This document shows positions 3,829-5,763 of a stretch of 5,763 bases of DNA, in pieces (position 1 is the stretch's first letter; the number at the start of each line of letters is the position of its first letter). The notes beneath the pieces were generated by a model. It was not told where the DNA came from. It ran no database searches and worked only from the letters and a program-made list of their open reading frames with translations. Position numbers and translations under genes: made by a program. The DNA is from Thermoplasmata archaeon (lineage in GTDB: Archaea > Thermoplasmatota > Thermoplasmata > Thermoplasmatales > Thermoplasmataceae): the NCBI GenBank assembly GCA_021811505.1, contig JAJZOM010000211.1, forward strand, positions 1 to 5,763, given 5' to 3'.

Positions 3829-4425
3829 ATGTCCAAACAAGCCCTGGAAAACGTCACCAACTCCCTGAAAGGAAACAGGGAGATTCTGATGAAAAAGAAG
3901 ATAGTCTCACTTGGAAAGAACTATACTGTCATGAATAGCTCCCATAATCCCCTGTGTTATGTCAGACTGAACTGGGGTTCCAACGTTGGAGGAGCCCTGG
4001 TATCCAATTATATGGGCAAGTGGGCGGGAAGAATGATGAACTACACCTATACAGTGAATGATGAAAGCGATCAGATTGCCCTTGAGATCAAGAAAGGTGG
4101 CGGATCATGGAGTTCCAATTTTGATGTAAGAGAGCCGGAATCAGGAGAGCATATTGGCATAATTCAGTTTAAGCGCAGTTTCCTGATTGGCGGAATGAGA
4201 GCCAGATGGGTTGATCCGAAAACAGAACAGGTTCTGATAACAACGCAGGGAAACGTGATACGAAGAAAATACAGAATGATGGATGGATCAGGAAGAGAGA
4301 TAGCAAAAGTCAGGCATAAGATTGCAGCTGTTAGGGATGTGTGGAAACTTGAGGTGTTTTCAGGAAACGAGAATCTCCATGCAGTGATTTTTGCTACAGT
4401 CCTGGACTTCGAAAAAGAGATGTAA
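3829..4425 (+). CDS. LURP-one-related / phospholipid scramblase-like protein (tubby-like fold)
   Basis: The 198-residue product has the strand-rich pattern of the LURP-one-related (DUF567) family. After an N-terminal helix (about 1-20) come K-K-K-I-V-S-L-G-K-N-Y-T-V (22-34), then pairs of strands with D-E-S-D-Q-I-A-L-E-I-K-K, E-P-E-S-G-E-H-I-G-I-I-Q, G-G-M-R-A-R-W, Y-R-M-M-D-G-S-G-R-E-I-A-K-V, and V-R-D-V-W-K-L-E-V-F. It ends with the hydrophobic helix HAVIFATVLDFEKE that fills the beta-barrel in tubby-fold proteins. There is no signal peptide. In eukaryotes the fold is used for membrane phospholipid binding or transfer; in archaea and bacteria the function is unknown, so only the fold is claimed. 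Start ATG 3829 fits the TATA spacing. The gene seems to stand alone: a terminator-like hairpin follows and the next gene has its own start region. Confidence 0.75.
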   Translation: MSKQALENVTNSLKGNREILMKKKIVSLGKNYTVMNSSHNPLCYVRLNWGSNVGGALVSNYMGKWAGRMMNYTYTVNDESDQIALEIKKGGGSWSSNFDVREPESGEHIGIIQFKRSFLIGGMRARWVDPKTEQVLITTQGNVIRRKYRMMDGSGREIAKVRHKIAAVRDVWKLEVFSGNENLHAVIFATVLDFEKEM

Positions 4426-4427
4426 AT

Positions 4428-4473
4428 GCCCTTACATAGGGCTTACGTCACCCATCCTTTTCGGACCGTTTTT
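4428..4473 (+). terminator. Hairpin GCCCT-TACAT-AGGGC followed by T-run
   Basis: A 5-bp stem (4428-4442) starts three bases after the LURP-one-like stop codon, and a T5 run follows at 4469-4473. Since archaeal termination mainly uses T-runs, the latter may be the active element. Confidence 0.45.
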
Positions 4474-4562
4474 AGCCTTCGTTCAATGTATGAAACCTGA
4501 TTTTTACATCTTTCAGTGTACGTGAAAAGATTATTCACTTGCACATTTATTTCCATCTGCAC

Positions 4563-5753
4563 ATGAGCAGCGATCGGGAAAAAAGGAAGAAATTAAGGAG
4601 TTTTGTCAGGAAGATTATCAATTCCGGTCTTGACATCAGGCTGGAAGATGCAAAAAAGGTCGTTTCCATAGGTAAGGAGTCCTTACCAATTCTATCTGAA
4701 TTCATCAGGGACGAGAAAAACTGGGAGACTATGGCAAATAACCCGAATAACATTTCACCATTGATCGCCTTCTGTCTTATAGGCGCAATCGGCTTGCCCG
4801 AGGGCCTTGACGACATTATCTACTCAGTCAGAAAACACATGGACGATCTGGATCCTGTGGAGGAATTCATCTGTTCTGTAATGGCATCATGCGCTGATGG
4901 CAGGTCAGAAACCCTTCTGGATATCGCTTTAAACCCGGAACTTGATAATATTGAAAGGCTGACATGTTTGGATGCTCTCGTAGATCTGAGCTTTCTTAAC
5001 CCTGATTCCAAAAGTATAATAGAAACCCGAATGGCCGAATACCTCAATGGACCTTCGGTGGACCCGGAGGTGAAAGGAATTGTAGTGTCAAGCCTTACAG
5101 ACATGAACTCAGTTGCCTATCTTCCCGATATTGAGAAAGCGTTCAGCCAGAAACAGATCGATGAAAAAGTTATAACTTTGGATTTTGTGAATAGGGAAAT
5201 TGCAAATGTAAACCACCGTGATCACCTGAAAGAGATGTATCAACCGCCACTGTCATTTTTCGAACCCTCTTACATTCAGTCGCTGGTGAGCGAGGAGGAG
5301 GAAGGCTTGGATTATGAATCGCAAATCTCAGAAGACATAGCTGAGTTGAGAAAAAGTTTTGATAGAATGTTCCGGAATACGGGAAGGATCGATCCATGTC
5401 CGTGCTCCAGCGGAAAGAAGTTCAAGGATTGCTGCCTTCCGTTGATTGACGAAAGGAGAAGGATAGATCCCATTGAGGATCACCTCAGGAACGTTATCAT
5501 GGAATATGTTGACGATCCGCATAACAAGAAAAGCAGAGACGAAGGGATCAAACGTTTTGATTTCGGTGATATGATTGTCATGGATAATGAAGTGCAACTG
5601 CTAATGGACTGGTATGTCCATGACTTTATTCCTTCTGGTCAGGTCAATAGCGTTATTGAAGATGTCATAGCGAAAAAAAGAAAGGATATCACTGAAAATG
5701 AAGTGAGAATATTAAAATCGTGGTCAGAATCGGTTTTCAAGTTCCGGGTTTAA
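4563..5753 (+). CDS. SEC-C zinc-motif protein with helical-repeat N-terminus (DUF1186-like)
   Basis: From ATG 4563 the product has 396 residues in three parts. Residues 1 to about 235 are all-helical with repeated short helices (e.g. LPILSEFIRDE, TLLDIALNPE, LTCLDALVDLS), resembling HEAT-like repeats and the DUF1186 type. Next is a linker with acidic and coiled segments. The SEC-C motif C279-P-C281-S-S-G-K-K-F-K-D-C290-C291 follows, with perfect C-x-C-x8-C-C spacing as in the C-terminus of SecA, where it binds zinc. About 105 residues remain, including the segment D349-W350-Y-V-H-D-F and a final E-x-R-I-L-K-S-W-S-E-S, a pattern I associate with other SEC-C proteins of unknown function. Archaea lack SecA, so a role in protein or nucleic acid contacts is likelier than export. 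The frame is open to a TTG at 4539; ATG 4563 is preferred because ASP-rich coding begins there, but this is not certain. Confidence 0.8.
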   Translation: MSSDREKRKKLRSFVRKIINSGLDIRLEDAKKVVSIGKESLPILSEFIRDEKNWETMANNPNNISPLIAFCLIGAIGLPEGLDDIIYSVRKHMDDLDPVEEFICSVMASCADGRSETLLDIALNPELDNIERLTCLDALVDLSFLNPDSKSIIETRMAEYLNGPSVDPEVKGIVVSSLTDMNSVAYLPDIEKAFSQKQIDEKVITLDFVNREIANVNHRDHLKEMYQPPLSFFEPSYIQSLVSEEEEGLDYESQISEDIAELRKSFDRMFRNTGRIDPCPCSSGKKFKDCCLPLIDERRRIDPIEDHLRNVIMEYVDDPHNKKSRDEGIKRFDFGDMIVMDNEVQLLMDWYVHDFIPSGQVNSVIEDVIAKKRKDITENEVRILKSWSESVFKFRV

Positions 5754-5763
5754 AGCGATATCC

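Noticed and set aside
4539..4562. TTG 4539 as start of the SEC-C protein
   Set aside because: The added eight residues (HIYFHLH type) look unlike the rest of the protein, and ATG 4563 begins a normal charged N-terminus; kept as a possible alternative.

Overview
The window looks like a chromosomal segment of an archaeon, probably of the class Thermoplasmata. Evidence: a CCA-less archaeal-type tRNA-Pro, TATA-like boxes set for leaderless starts (cytidine start codons close to the box) next to occasional strong Shine-Dalgarno sites, heavy use of AGA/AGG and ATA codons, a sequon-rich secreted protein, and families common in archaea (HyfC-like membrane subunit, HicAB, DUF2283/DUF4258, a five-cysteine mini zinc protein). 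The genus cannot be fixed from sequence alone.

Layout. The left edge (minus strand, cut by the window) is the N-terminal ~271 codons of a HyfC/HycD/NuoH-family integral membrane subunit, the proton- or sodium-channel-side anchor of group 4 hydrogenase-like complexes. A ~200-base divergent intergenic region with two hairpins and two TATA candidates separates it from a plus-strand gene for a small exported PepSY-like protein. Next come a lone cytidine deaminase-like enzyme with an intact zinc site but altered sugar-binding positions, and tRNA-Pro(UGG).

From about 2360 to 3640 lies a run of very small genes: a DUF2283 gene overlapped by a C-terminally cut DUF4258 gene (a probable toxin-antitoxin pair with a broken toxin-like partner), a convergent five-cysteine mini zinc protein, and an intact hicB-hicA toxin-antitoxin operon. 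Several of these have inverted repeats at their promoters, as expected for autoregulated modules. This cluster beside a tRNA gene is the most accessory-looking part of the window, but no integrase, transposase or duplicated tRNA end is visible.

The right part carries two probably independent genes: a LURP-one/scramblase-like (tubby-fold) protein and a long protein with a helical-repeat N-terminus, a canonical SEC-C zinc motif and a further C-terminal domain. No CRISPR array, insertion sequence or origin was seen. I see no clearly new multi-gene system; the best leads are the small-gene cluster with its palindromic operators, the divergent deaminase and the non-canonical hydrogenase-type membrane subunit.
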